Below, one piece after another: positions 27,104 through 35,717 of a stretch of 64,000 nt of DNA. The DNA comes from Streptomyces glomeratus. GTDB taxonomy: Bacteria > Actinomycetota > Actinomycetes > Streptomycetales > Streptomycetaceae. Both the position numbers and the translations under genes were made by a program. The stretch lies in NCBI RefSeq assembly GCF_021462825.1, contig NZ_JAKEEB010000017.1, forward strand, positions 62,001-126,000, in the 5' to 3' direction. Within the stretch, counting starts at the first letter, position 1. Each line of letters begins with the position of its first letter. The notes under the pieces are model-generated. The model ran no database searches and was not told the origin of the DNA. It saw only the letters and a list, made by a program, of their open reading frames with translations.

Positions 27104-27496
27104 ATGAGTGAAGCCCCCGACCCCGAGGTCGTGGAGCTGGCGACCAAGATCTTCGATCTGGCGCGCCGAGGCGAGACCGAGGCGCTCGTGGCGTACGTCG
27201 ACGCGGGCGTTCCGGCCAACCTCACCAACGACCGCGGCGACTCCCTGGTGATGCTCGCCGCCTACCACGGCCACGCGGACGCCGTCCGGGCCCTGCTCGA
27301 GCGGGGTGCGGAGGCCGACCGGATCAACGACCGAGGCCAGACCCCGCTCGCCGGCGCGGTCTTCAAGGGCGAGGTGGAGGTCATCCGGGCGCTCCTGGAC
27401 GGCGGGGCCGATCCCGCCGCCGGTACGCCCTCGGCCGTCGACACCGCCCGTATGTTCGGCAAGAACGATCTGCTCGAACTGTTCGGCGCACACTGA
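27104..27496 (+). CDS. Ankyrin-repeat protein
   Basis: A 130-residue protein made almost entirely of ankyrin repeats: DRGDSLVMLAAYHGHADAVR, then DRGQTPLAGAVFKGEVEVIR, and a degenerate last unit. Such proteins bind other proteins and have no catalytic site. GAGAGG lies about 11 bases before the ATG. It is divergent from smeA, with repeat-rich DNA upstream. Its partner is unknown; the HEAT-repeat gene downstream encodes another likely binding scaffold. Confidence 0.88.
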   Translation: MSEAPDPEVVELATKIFDLARRGETEALVAYVDAGVPANLTNDRGDSLVMLAAYHGHADAVRALLERGAEADRINDRGQTPLAGAVFKGEVEVIRALLDGGADPAAGTPSAVDTARMFGKNDLLELFGAH

Positions 27497-27796
27497 TGCG
27501 AATACTCTGACCAGCGAAAACAACGAAAACGGGGGAGGCGGTACGGGGCCGCCCGAAATAAGGTCGCGGCAGCGCAAGACGCCGGGTCATCATGACGTCG
27601 TGATTCACGGACGCGATGGCTGGGCAGGTGTTGCCGCACCGCGCGGACCGTGATGCGGTCCGTACGGGCCACGACGAGAGGCAGAGGAAGATGGTCTACA
27701 GCAAGCAAGAGACGGCGGGCGCCCCGACGTGTTGTCACGCGGCCAGGTAGTGCGTGTTCCCCGGTTGCGTCGACGCTTGATGTGAGGCTGTTTCCC
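27497..27796 (+). other. Intergenic region holding a 19-codon small ORF
   Basis: A 300-nt gap between the ankyrin and HEAT-repeat genes. Apart from the small ORF at 27691-27750 it holds no protein frame. No strong hairpin or known riboswitch is visible. Confidence 0.5.
27691..27750 (+). CDS. Candidate 19-residue peptide with a CCH motif
   Basis: An ATG with AGAGGAAG just before it opens a 20-codon frame ending at TAG. The peptide starts MVYSKQE and ends TCCHAAR, with two adjacent Cys and a His. The stop lies 46 bp before the HEAT-repeat gene. It could be an independent small protein or an upstream peptide controlling the next gene through Cys/His supply or metal binding. The ribosome binding site and clean composition support translation, but conservation was not checked. 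Confidence 0.5.
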   Translation: MVYSKQETAGAPTCCHAAR

Positions 27797-29215
27797 ATGT
27801 TCGAACCGGTCATAGCGCCCAGCGGTACGCTGCTCGGCCTCCTTCAGAGGGGCCGCGGCGACGGCACGCTGCATGCGCTCACCGCACCGCGCGCCGAGGC
27901 GCTCGCGGCGCTCAACCACTGTGTGCTGCGCGATCCCCGCCACGACTGGCAGGTGGAGAACCGCTCCCTGTACTACGCCCGGCTCTACCTCGATCTGAAC
28001 GGCGAGCTGGACGAGATCGAGGCGCATCTCTTCGGCGCCGAGGACGTCCTCGACACCGAGGAGTGCCGCACCGGGCTCGCCCTCGCGGTCCTTGGGCACC
28101 TCGCCTCGTACGGCAGGCGGGACGCACTCGAACTGCTGCGCAGGTACGCCGCCTCGGGCACCAACTGGGCCTGGGCCCTGGACGAGCTGGCGCTGCGCGA
28201 CGACGACGCGGGGCTGCGCGCCCTCGCCGCTCCCGTCCTGGCCCGCTTCCCGGCCGACCCCGAGGGCGAGGCCGAACTCGCCGCCGCCGTCCGTGACGCC
28301 TTCGAACCCCGGCCCTGGCGGCTGTGGGCCGACGACCCCCGCTCCTCGATCGCCACGCGCGTGCGTGCCGCGCAGGAGGCCGGCTGCTTCGACCGGTGGC
28401 AGCGGCAGCTGCGGTCCCAGGGCCCCCGGCCGGGCTGGAGCGTCCAGGCGGTCTTCGACTGGGCCCAGCAGGGCATCGAGCGCGGTGCTCTGCTCCATGT
28501 GCCCGCCGCCCGCTGCCTGACCGCCGTCGCAGGTCCCGAGGACCGCTCCGAGATCGTCCAGGCCGCCCGCTCCGGCGGCGACGGCGCCCGCTGCACCGCG
28601 CTGCGCTACCTCGCCGACGGCAACGACCCCGAGGCGCTCGACCTGATCGAGGACGCCCTGGCCACGGGTTCCGCGCTCGTGGTGGACGCGGCCGTGGACG
28701 CCTTCGAACGCATGCGCAGTGTGGCCGCCGTGGACCGGGCGCGCGGCTGGGCCCGCCGGCCCGACGCGCTGGGGGCCGCCGCCGGCCGCGTGCTCGCCTG
28801 CCGGGGCGGTACCCAGGACCGCGACCTGGTCCTCGCGGCGCTGCGCGAGGCGGTGCGAGGCGAAGGCCCCGACGCACCGACCCTGTGGACCCTCGTCGAC
28901 GGCGCCGGACGGCTCGACATCGCCTGCGCCGCACCGGTTCTGCGTCATATCTACCGCGAGACGGCCTCGTCGCATCTCCGCGGCCGCGCCGCCCGCGCGC
29001 TGGCCGCCACCGACCCGTCCTTCGCCGCCGGACTCGCCGTCGAGTGCCTCTGGGACTGTGAGGAGTCCACCCGCGAGATCGCCGCGCGGCACGCCGAGAC
29101 CGGGGACGTTCGCGTCGTCGAGCGGTTGCGCCGACTCGCCGCGGATCCGGCCGAGGAAGCCGAGGTCCAGACCGCCGTACGCAGCCGGATCGGGCCCGAC
29201 ATGCCCACCGTATGA
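27797..29215 (+). CDS. HEAT-repeat (armadillo-type) protein
   Basis: A 472-residue soluble protein of repeated helix pairs, for example LALAVLGHLASYGRRDALELL, then LAVECLWDCEESTREIA and ARHAETGDVRVVERLRRL near the end. The repeats form a curved scaffold without a catalytic motif. It starts at the ATG at 27797 with GAGG ten bases upstream; the earlier open frame is not protein-like. Streptomyces genomes carry many such orphan HEAT proteins of unknown role. The small ORF just upstream may influence its translation. Confidence 0.8.
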   Translation: MFEPVIAPSGTLLGLLQRGRGDGTLHALTAPRAEALAALNHCVLRDPRHDWQVENRSLYYARLYLDLNGELDEIEAHLFGAEDVLDTEECRTGLALAVLGHLASYGRRDALELLRRYAASGTNWAWALDELALRDDDAGLRALAAPVLARFPADPEGEAELAAAVRDAFEPRPWRLWADDPRSSIATRVRAAQEAGCFDRWQRQLRSQGPRPGWSVQAVFDWAQQGIERGALLHVPAARCLTAVAGPEDRSEIVQAARSGGDGARCTALRYLADGNDPEALDLIEDALATGSALVVDAAVDAFERMRSVAAVDRARGWARRPDALGAAAGRVLACRGGTQDRDLVLAALREAVRGEGPDAPTLWTLVDGAGRLDIACAAPVLRHIYRETASSHLRGRAARALAATDPSFAAGLAVECLWDCEESTREIAARHAETGDVRVVERLRRLAADPAEEAEVQTAVRSRIGPDMPTV

Positions 29216-29354
29216 ACGTTCGGTGACCCCGGAGCCAGGAGCGTATGGACAGGGGCTGGCCTGCTCGGCTGTGCAGCCCAACGCTCATGGGACGTTCCCC
29301 GGCCGGAAAGATCGACGTTGACGCGGCCACGTCCGGCACGGCGAGAACACGGGT

Positions 29355-30527
29355 ATGCGTGTCGTCATCGTGACCGAATCCTTTCCCCCCGATGTGAACG
29401 GCGTGGCCCACTGCGCGCTCCAGACCGCCCGGCACCTCGTCGATCGCGGTCACGCTCCCCTCGTCGTCGCTCCCACGACCTCCCCCAAGTTCTCGGCTTC
29501 GCTGGAACAGGGAGGTGCCCCTCTCGGCACCGTTACCGGGGCCGACGCTCTCGCGCCGTGCCCCGTGGTGCGCGTCCCCTCCCTTCCACTCCCCGGCTAT
29601 CCCCAGGTGCGCGTGGCACTCCCCAGCCGACGCGTCGCCGCGGCGATCACCGCTCACCGCGCCGACATCGTGCACCTGGCCAGCCCCTTCGTCCTCGGCG
29701 TCCGCGGCATGGCCGCCGCCGCCCGGCTCGGCATCCCCGCCGTGGCCATCTACCAGACCGACCTGGCCGGATACGCCCGCACCTACATGGGCGCCGGCGA
29801 GGCCGCGGCCTGGCGGCGCATCCGCTCCGTGCACGCCGCCGCCGACCGCACCCTCGCGCCCTCCAGCGCGGCTCAGAACGACCTGGAGGCGCACGGCGTG
29901 CCGCGGGTGCGGCTGTGGCCGCGTGGCGTCGACACCGTCCGTTTCCGGCCGGACCTGCGCACGGAGACGATCCGGCGGGAGCTGGCTCCCAACGGCGAGC
30001 TGATCGTCGGCTACGTCGGCCGGCTCGCCCCCGAGAAGCACATCGAGCTCCTCTCCGGTGTCTGCGGTCTGGACGGGGTCCGTGTCGTCGTGGTGGGCGA
30101 CGGGCCGAGCGAGACGAGCCTGCGGGGCGCCCTGCCCGGCGCCGCCTTCCTGGGCCGCCGCACCGGCGACGAGCTGGCCCGGATCTTCGCCTCCCTGGAC
30201 GTGTTCGTGCATACCGGACCGTTCGAGACGTTCTGCCAGACCGTGCAGGAGGCCATGGCGAGCGGTGTGCCGGTCGTCGCCCCCGCCGCGGGCGGACCGC
30301 TCGACCTGGTGGCCCACGGGCGCACCGGGTTCCTCGTCCCGCCCGATGACGCGGCGGCCGTACGGGACGCCGTGGCGGCCCTGGCGGCCGATCCCGCGCT
30401 GCGGACCGCGTACGGGGCCGCCGCACGGGCCACCGTCGAGGGCCGCACCTGGGCGGCCGTCGGCGACCAGCTCATCGGGCACTACGAGGACGTGCTCGCC
30501 GCCCGCAGGACGGTGGTGGCGGCATGA
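29355..30527 (+). CDS. GT4 glycosyltransferase, MgtA/PimB-like mannosyltransferase
   Basis: A 390-residue retaining glycosyltransferase of family GT4 (GT-B fold). The N-terminal domain opens MRVVIVTESFPPDVNGVA, typical of GDP-mannose-dependent alpha-mannosyltransferases. The C-terminal domain has YVGRLAPEKH and the E-x7-E motif in GPFETFCQTVQEAMASG, which binds the donor sugar phosphate. The related mycobacterial MgtA and PimB' add mannose to glycolipids or phosphatidylinositol mannosides. The ATG start overlaps no earlier gene; its stop overlaps the next ATG (ATGA). It heads a three-gene operon. Confidence 0.88.
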   Translation: MRVVIVTESFPPDVNGVAHCALQTARHLVDRGHAPLVVAPTTSPKFSASLEQGGAPLGTVTGADALAPCPVVRVPSLPLPGYPQVRVALPSRRVAAAITAHRADIVHLASPFVLGVRGMAAAARLGIPAVAIYQTDLAGYARTYMGAGEAAAWRRIRSVHAAADRTLAPSSAAQNDLEAHGVPRVRLWPRGVDTVRFRPDLRTETIRRELAPNGELIVGYVGRLAPEKHIELLSGVCGLDGVRVVVVGDGPSETSLRGALPGAAFLGRRTGDELARIFASLDVFVHTGPFETFCQTVQEAMASGVPVVAPAAGGPLDLVAHGRTGFLVPPDDAAAVRDAVAALAADPALRTAYGAAARATVEGRTWAAVGDQLIGHYEDVLAARRTVVAA

Positions 30528-31777
30528 GCTTCGCCACCGAGCGCTTCGGCGACGGTCTGCGGATCGTCCGGCTCGCCAACTTCGTCGCGCCCGCCTCCGG
30601 CGGACTGCGCACCGCCCTGCGGGAACTGGGCAAGGGCTTCAAAGAGGCCGGACACGAGCCCGTGCTCATCGTGCCCGGGGAACACCACACCGACCGCATG
30701 ACCGAGCAGGGCCGGGTCATCACCCTGCCCGGGCCGCTGCTGCCCGGCACCGGCGGCTACCGGGTGCTCACGGACAAGCGGCGTGTCGCCTCCCTCCTGG
30801 AGGACCTGGTCCCCGACCGACTCGAGGTCTCCGACCGCACCACACTGCGCTGGACCGGCAAGTGGGCGCGGCGGGCCCGGATCCCCGCCGTGATGGTCTC
30901 CCACGAGACCGCCGACGGCGTCCTGCGCACCTGGGGCCTGTCCGAGAACCTCTCCCGGCGAGCCGCCGACGCCCTCAACACCCGCACCGCCCACACCTAC
31001 GCGCGCGTGGTGTGCACCACCGAGTTCGCAGAGCGGGAGTTCGTGCGGATCGGTGCCCGCAACGTCGTACGGGCCCCGCTGGGCGTCGACCTGGAGCAGC
31101 GCCACCCCGCGCTGCGGGACCCGGGGCTGCGCGACCGGTACGCGCGCGGAGACGAGACGCTCCTCGTCATGTGCTCCCGCCTCTCCGTGGAGAAGCGGCC
31201 CGGCACGGCCCTGGACGCGCTGGAGGCGCTGCTGCGGCGCGGACGGCGCGTGGTGCTGGTGGTCGCCGGGGACGGGCCGCTGCGCGCCCGGCTGGAACAG
31301 CGGGCGCAAGAGCGGCGGTTGCCGGTGACCTTCCTGGGTCATGTCCGCGACCGGGACCTGCTCGGGGCACTGCAGGCCACCGCCGACGTGTGCCTGGCCC
31401 CGGGGCCCGCCGAGACCTTCGGGCTCGCCGCCCTGGAGGCGATGGCCTGCGGCACGCCCGTGGTGGCCAGCGCCTTCTCCGCGCTGCCCGAGGTGATCGG
31501 GTCCGCCGGGGCCACCGCCGTGAACAGCGGGGACGCCTTCGCGGACGCGGTCGACCTGCTCATGGGGCGGTCCGAGGCCGAGCGCCGGGAGGCGGCACGC
31601 GCGCGTGCCGAGTGCTTCGGCTGGAAGACCGCGGTGGACGCGTTCCTCGCCGCGCACGACGCGCAGCCGTACGAGGCGCAGGTGCACGACGCCCAGGCGC
31701 ACGACGCGCGGCCGAGCGTCACGCCGGCGACGGCCGAGCCCCGGGTGCGGGGCGCCGCTCGGGAGGGCGTCGTATGA
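30524..31777 (+). CDS. GT4 glycosyltransferase
   Basis: A 417-residue GT-B glycosyltransferase related to the preceding one. FVAPASGGLRTALRELGKGF marks the N-terminal domain. CSRLSVEKRPGTALDAL and the E-x7-E motif in PAETFGLAALEAMACGTP mark the donor site. The last 40 residues are an odd low-complexity tail rich in His, Asp and Ala (QVHDAQAHDA), with four related units. It starts at the ATG of the overlap with the first transferase and ends in an ATGA overlap with the SGNH gene, so the three are one translational unit. Confidence 0.87.
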   Translation: MSFATERFGDGLRIVRLANFVAPASGGLRTALRELGKGFKEAGHEPVLIVPGEHHTDRMTEQGRVITLPGPLLPGTGGYRVLTDKRRVASLLEDLVPDRLEVSDRTTLRWTGKWARRARIPAVMVSHETADGVLRTWGLSENLSRRAADALNTRTAHTYARVVCTTEFAEREFVRIGARNVVRAPLGVDLEQRHPALRDPGLRDRYARGDETLLVMCSRLSVEKRPGTALDALEALLRRGRRVVLVVAGDGPLRARLEQRAQERRLPVTFLGHVRDRDLLGALQATADVCLAPGPAETFGLAALEAMACGTPVVASAFSALPEVIGSAGATAVNSGDAFADAVDLLMGRSEAERREAARARAECFGWKTAVDAFLAAHDAQPYEAQVHDAQAHDARPSVTPATAEPRVRGAAREGVV

Positions 31778-32631
31778 GACCCCTGCGGTTCGTGGCACTC
31801 GGCGACTCGCTGACCGAGGGCGTGGGCGACCCCGTCGGGGACACCTGGAGGGGGTGGGCCTCCCTGCTCGCCGACGGGCTCGCCCCCGCGGAGGCGGCCG
31901 CGGAGTTCACCAACCTGGCCGTCAGCGGTGCCCAGACGAGGGACGTCCTGGAACGGCAGACGCCGCAGGGGCTGGCCCTGCGCCCCGACGTCGTCTCGGT
32001 CGTCATCGGCGTCAACGACACGCTGCGCTGCACCTTCGACATCCACGCCGTCGCCGCCCGGCTCGACAAGGTCTACGCGGCCTTCCGGGCCGAGGGCGCC
32101 GTGCTGCTCACGGCCTGTCTGCCCGACCCGGGTTCGATGCTGCGGCTGCCCGGGGCGCTGGCGCGTCCGCTCGCCAGGCGGCAGCGGGCCGTCAACGCGG
32201 TCGTGCACGCGCTGTCCGAGCGGTACGGGGCCGTCCATCTGCACGCCGCGGAAGGGGGCTGGATCACCGACCGTGCGATGTGGAGCGCGGACCGGCTGCA
32301 CCCGGGGGAGCGCGGGCACCGGCAGCTCGCCCTCCACTTCCACGCCCTGCTGGCCGAGGCGGGCGTCGCGACCGGTACCATGCCTTCGCCCGAACCCGAC
32401 TTCGCCGCACCCACCCGTACGGCCAACCTGTGGTGGCTCGCCACCGCCGGGACGGCCTGGGTGGCCCGGCGGTGCACCGACCTGCTGCCCCAACTGCTCA
32501 CCCTCGCGGCCGCGGAGGTGCGCCACAAGGCCAGGGGGACCAGCGCCCGGCTGGATCTGAGCGCCTCGCACGCGGTGGCGTCCGCGCTGGCCGCGCTCTC
32601 GGTGACCGAGCAGCAGCCGGACGCGGCCTGA
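31774..32631 (+). CDS. SGNH/GDSL-type esterase
   Basis: A 285-residue hydrolase. The catalytic Ser lies in ALGDSLTEGVG (block I), Gly in NLAVSGAQT (block II), Asn in VIGVNDTLR (block III) and the Asp/His pair in DRLHPGERGH (block V). There is no signal peptide, so it acts in the cytoplasm. About 75 extra residues follow the SGNH fold. Linked to two glycosyltransferases, it could trim acyl groups from a glycolipid or glycan; the substrate is not known. It ends 9 bp from the converging pxpC, with no room for a terminator. Confidence 0.87.
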   Translation: MRPLRFVALGDSLTEGVGDPVGDTWRGWASLLADGLAPAEAAAEFTNLAVSGAQTRDVLERQTPQGLALRPDVVSVVIGVNDTLRCTFDIHAVAARLDKVYAAFRAEGAVLLTACLPDPGSMLRLPGALARPLARRQRAVNAVVHALSERYGAVHLHAAEGGWITDRAMWSADRLHPGERGHRQLALHFHALLAEAGVATGTMPSPEPDFAAPTRTANLWWLATAGTAWVARRCTDLLPQLLTLAAAEVRHKARGTSARLDLSASHAVASALAALSVTEQQPDAA

Positions 32632-32640
32632 GCGGGCGGC

Positions 32641-33510
32641 CTAACGACGGCTCACGACCGTGAACCGCACGGGGGTGCCCGGAGCCGCCTGTGCCGCCGC
32701 AGCGAGGTCGGCGGCGCGCACGACCGCGATGACCGGGTACCCGCCCGTGGTCGGATGGTCGGCCAGGAACACGACGGGCCTGCCGTCGGGCGGTACCTGG
32801 ACCGCCCCCAGCACCATGCCCTCACTGGGCAGTTCACCCGCCCGGACCCGCGCCAGGGCGGGACCTTCCGTACGCAGGCCGATGCGGTTGCTCGCGGCGG
32901 ACACCCGGTACGCGCGCGTGACGAGGGTGCGGAACGCGTCCGTGGAGAACCAGTCGTCGCGCGGGCCCGGCGTCACCCGCAGCACCAGTTCGGCCGGGGG
33001 GCCCGGCTGGGGAACGGTGTCCACGTGCGCGTGCGGGCCGGCCGGCCTCCCGAGCGGGAGCACGGCCCCGTCCGCGAGCGGCGGCGGGCCGAGCCCGGAG
33101 AGCAGGTCCGTGGAGCGGCTGCCGAGCACCGGCTCCACGGCGATCCCGCCCGCGACAGCGAGGTAGCTGCGTACCCCGGACCGGGCCGGGCCGAGCTCGA
33201 GCAGCGCGCCGCCCGGGACGCGCACCGGTGCCCCCCAGGGCGCCGGACGGCCGTCCACGGTGACCGCGCACGGAGCGCCGCCGACCGCCACGGTGACCGC
33301 CGAACGCGGCCGCACGGCACAGCCGTTGAGCGTCGTCTCCAGCACCGCCGCCTCCGGCGGATTGCCGACCAGCCGGTTCACGAGTGCCGCCGCGGGCGCG
33401 TCCAGCGCCCCGGAACGCGGCACACCGAGGTGCGCGTGGCCGGGCCGTCCCCGGTCCTGCACGGTGGTCAGCGCCCCGGCCCGGACGACCGCGAGCGCAC
33501 GGTCCGTCAT
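32641..33510 (-). CDS. pxpC: 5-oxoprolinase subunit PxpC
   Basis: A 289-residue protein of the biotin-dependent carboxyltransferase/KipA family, the C subunit of the prokaryotic 5-oxoprolinase. It converts 5-oxo-L-proline to glutamate with ATP together with PxpA and PxpB. TTVQDRGRPGHAHLGVPRSG at the start, RSYLAVAGGI in the middle and LADHPTTGGYPVIAVV at the end are the family markers. Its ATG overlaps the pxpB stop (ATGA). Last gene of the operon; it converges closely with the SGNH gene. Confidence 0.93.
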   Translation of the reverse strand: MTDRALAVVRAGALTTVQDRGRPGHAHLGVPRSGALDAPAAALVNRLVGNPPEAAVLETTLNGCAVRPRSAVTVAVGGAPCAVTVDGRPAPWGAPVRVPGGALLELGPARSGVRSYLAVAGGIAVEPVLGSRSTDLLSGLGPPPLADGAVLPLGRPAGPHAHVDTVPQPGPPAELVLRVTPGPRDDWFSTDAFRTLVTRAYRVSAASNRIGLRTEGPALARVRAGELPSEGMVLGAVQVPPDGRPVVFLADHPTTGGYPVIAVVRAADLAAAAQAAPGTPVRFTVVSRR

Positions 33511-34124
33511 CCGGCCCCCACCGGTACGAAGCGGACCCGGGCACCCGGGGCCAGCAGCGCGGCCGGCACGCGCGCGGGGTCCCACAGGACCGTGTCGGTC
33601 GAGCCGATGAGCTGCCAGCCACCCGGTGACGAGCGCGGATACACGCCCGTGTACGGGCCCGCGAGCGCCACCGAACCCGCCGGGACGGCCGTACGCGGGG
33701 TGGGCCGGCGCGGCACGTGGCAGCGGTCCGGCAGGCCGGTCAGATAGCCGAAGCCGGGCGCGAACCCGCAGAAGGCGACGCGGAACTCGGCCGCCGCGTG
33801 GATCCGCCCCACCTCCTTCGGCGGCACGTCCCACAGGGCCGCCACCTCCGGAAGATCGGGGCCGTCGTATCGCACGGGAATCTCGATCGGCTCCTGATCA
33901 CGCGGCAGGACCCGCGGGATCGGGAGGCCAGCCAGCCGGGCCGCGGTCCGGGAGGGCTCGGGCACCCCGTCGAGGAGGACGGTGCGGGCCGCGGGAACGA
34001 TCTCGGCCGCCGTCAGCTCCCCGGCGGCCCGGCGGCGCAGCAACTCGGCGTGCAGGGCCTGGGCCTCCTCCCCGGAGGACACCTCGACCAGCAGGGCCGA
34101 GTCGCCGACGGGCAGCACTCTCAT
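33507..34124 (-). CDS. pxpB: 5-oxoprolinase subunit PxpB
   Basis: A 205-residue KipI/allophanate-hydrolase-subunit-1 family protein. LPVGDSALLVEVSS opens the first domain. AFCGFAPGFGYLTGLP and the cyclophilin-like last part PGGWQLIGST are the family motifs. It pairs with PxpC as the phosphorylation and ring-opening unit of 5-oxoprolinase. Both ends overlap neighbouring genes by ATGA, so the three subunits are translationally coupled and should be made in fixed ratio. It has no other domain. Confidence 0.93.
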   Translation of the reverse strand: MRVLPVGDSALLVEVSSGEEAQALHAELLRRRAAGELTAAEIVPAARTVLLDGVPEPSRTAARLAGLPIPRVLPRDQEPIEIPVRYDGPDLPEVAALWDVPPKEVGRIHAAAEFRVAFCGFAPGFGYLTGLPDRCHVPRRPTPRTAVPAGSVALAGPYTGVYPRSSPGGWQLIGSTDTVLWDPARVPAALLAPGARVRFVPVGAG

Positions 34125-34873
34125 GCGAAGGCCTCCACGCGCACGCCCGACGCCTCCAGCCCGGCGCGCACCCGTCGGGCCAGGTCGACCGCTCCGGGCG
34201 TGTCCCCGTGCAGGCACAGGGAGCGCGCCCGTACGGGGATCTCCCGCCCGGAGCGGGCGGTGACGGTTCCGAGGCGGGCCAGGTCCACCGAGCGCCCGAC
34301 GACCGTGTCCGGTTCGCTGATCACCGCGCCGTCCTCCCCGCGCGGCACGAGCGTGCCCTCGTCCGTGTAAGCGCGGTCCGCGAACGCCTCGGTGACGGCC
34401 GGGAGCCCGGCCTTCTCGGCGACCTTCAGCAGGCGCGACCCGGGCAGCCCCAGCACGGGGAGCGTCGCGTCGGCGAGCAGCACGCCGTCCACGACCGCCT
34501 CGGCCTGCCGCTCGTCGTGGACCACCCGGTTGTAGAGCGCGCCGTGCGGCTTCACATACGACACGCGGGAGCCCGCCGCGCGGGCGAATACCTCCAACGC
34601 GCCGATCTGGTAAGCCACTTCGGCCGCGAGCTCGGCGGGCGGCACATCCATCGCGCGCCGCCCGAAACCGGCCAGGTCGCGGTAGGAGACCTGAGCGCCG
34701 ATCCGTACGCCGCGCTCGGCCGCCAGCCGGCACACCCGTTGCATGGTGGCCGCGTCGCCGGCGTGGAAGCCGCAGGCCACATTGGCGCTCGTGACGACCG
34801 ACAGCAGTCGCTCGTCGTCGGTGAGCCGCCAGCGGCCGAAGCCCTCGCCGAGGTCGGCGTTCAGATCGATCAT
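34121..34873 (-). CDS. pxpA: 5-oxoprolinase subunit PxpA (LamB/YcsF family)
   Basis: A 250-residue protein. IDLNADLGEGFG, TSANVACGFHAGD, GAQVSYRDLAGFGRR and YVKPHGALYN are the LamB/YcsF signatures. PxpA is the A subunit of the prokaryotic 5-oxoprolinase, which removes the 5-oxoproline that forms spontaneously from glutamine and glutamate. AGGAGGGG is well placed before the ATG. The DUF1445 gene ends 22 bp upstream, and the stop overlaps pxpB. Confidence 0.94.
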   Translation of the reverse strand: MIDLNADLGEGFGRWRLTDDERLLSVVTSANVACGFHAGDAATMQRVCRLAAERGVRIGAQVSYRDLAGFGRRAMDVPPAELAAEVAYQIGALEVFARAAGSRVSYVKPHGALYNRVVHDERQAEAVVDGVLLADATLPVLGLPGSRLLKVAEKAGLPAVTEAFADRAYTDEGTLVPRGEDGAVISEPDTVVGRSVDLARLGTVTARSGREIPVRARSLCLHGDTPGAVDLARRVRAGLEASGVRVEAFA

Positions 34874-34895
34874 GACCCCTCCTGGTCGTCCGACG

Positions 34896-35717
34896 TCAGC
34901 CGACGCGGTACTGGTCGTCGCGGGCGTCGGTGATGAGCATCTGGCCCGGTGCGTGGGTGATGGCGAAGGGCGGCCGAGAGGCCGTGACCGCCGCCTGCGG
35001 GGTCACTCCGCAGGCCCAGAACACCGGGATGTCGTCCGGTTCGGCGTCCACCGGGTCGCCGAAGTCCGGCCGGCCGAGGTCCCCGATGCCGAGGCCCGAC
35101 GGATCGCCGCAGTGGACGGGGCCGCCGTGCACCGCGGGAAGCAGACTGCTCTCCCGGATCGCGGCGGCCAGGTGCTGCGGCGGAACCGGGCGCATGGACA
35201 CCACCATGGGGCCGTGCAGCCGTCCGGCCGGTCGGCAGTCGCGGGCGGTCACGTACATCGGGACGTTGCGGCCCTGCTCGATGTGACGCAGCGGCACACC
35301 CGCCTCGGCCAGCGCCCACTCGAAGGTGAAGCTGCACCCTATGAGGAAGGACACCAGGTCGTCGCGCCAGTGGTCCAGCACCTCGGTGGGTTCGTCCACC
35401 AGTTCGCCGTCCCGCCACACCCGGTAGCGCGGCAGATCGGTGCGCAGATCGGCGCCGTCCGCGAGAACCGTGGCGAAGGAGCCGGCGTCGGTGACGTCCA
35501 GGACCGGGCAGGGCTGCGGGTTGCGCTGGCAGAACAGCAGCATGTCGTAGGCCCAGTCGGCCGGGACGGAGATCAGGTTGACCTGGGTGTGGCCCGCGGC
35601 GGCCCCGGCCGTGGGGCCGGTCAGCCCCTCGCGGAAGCGGGCCCGGGCCTCCCTCGGGCTCCACGCGTGCGCGTACTCGTCGACGACGGTCACGGAGCGG
35701 TCCTCTCCACGGTTCAC
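34896..35717 (-). CDS. DUF1445 protein, D-glutamate-cyclase-like
   Basis: A 273-residue protein of the DUF1445 family, labelled putative hydro-lyase. Its mammalian relative D-glutamate cyclase turns D-glutamate into 5-oxo-D-proline. GHTQVNLISVPADWAYDML, FLIGCSFTFEWAL and VVSMRPVPPQHLAAA are conserved in the family. The GTG start has GAAGGAG five bases upstream and overlaps the stop of the MFS gene (GTGA). Position between an uptake gene and pxpABC suggests it feeds or interconverts 5-oxoproline or D-glutamate; the exact reaction in bacteria is not settled. Confidence 0.88.
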   Translation of the reverse strand: MNRGEDRSVTVVDEYAHAWSPREARARFREGLTGPTAGAAAGHTQVNLISVPADWAYDMLLFCQRNPQPCPVLDVTDAGSFATVLADGADLRTDLPRYRVWRDGELVDEPTEVLDHWRDDLVSFLIGCSFTFEWALAEAGVPLRHIEQGRNVPMYVTARDCRPAGRLHGPMVVSMRPVPPQHLAAAIRESSLLPAVHGGPVHCGDPSGLGIGDLGRPDFGDPVDAEPDDIPVFWACGVTPQAAVTASRPPFAITHAPGQMLITDARDDQYRVG

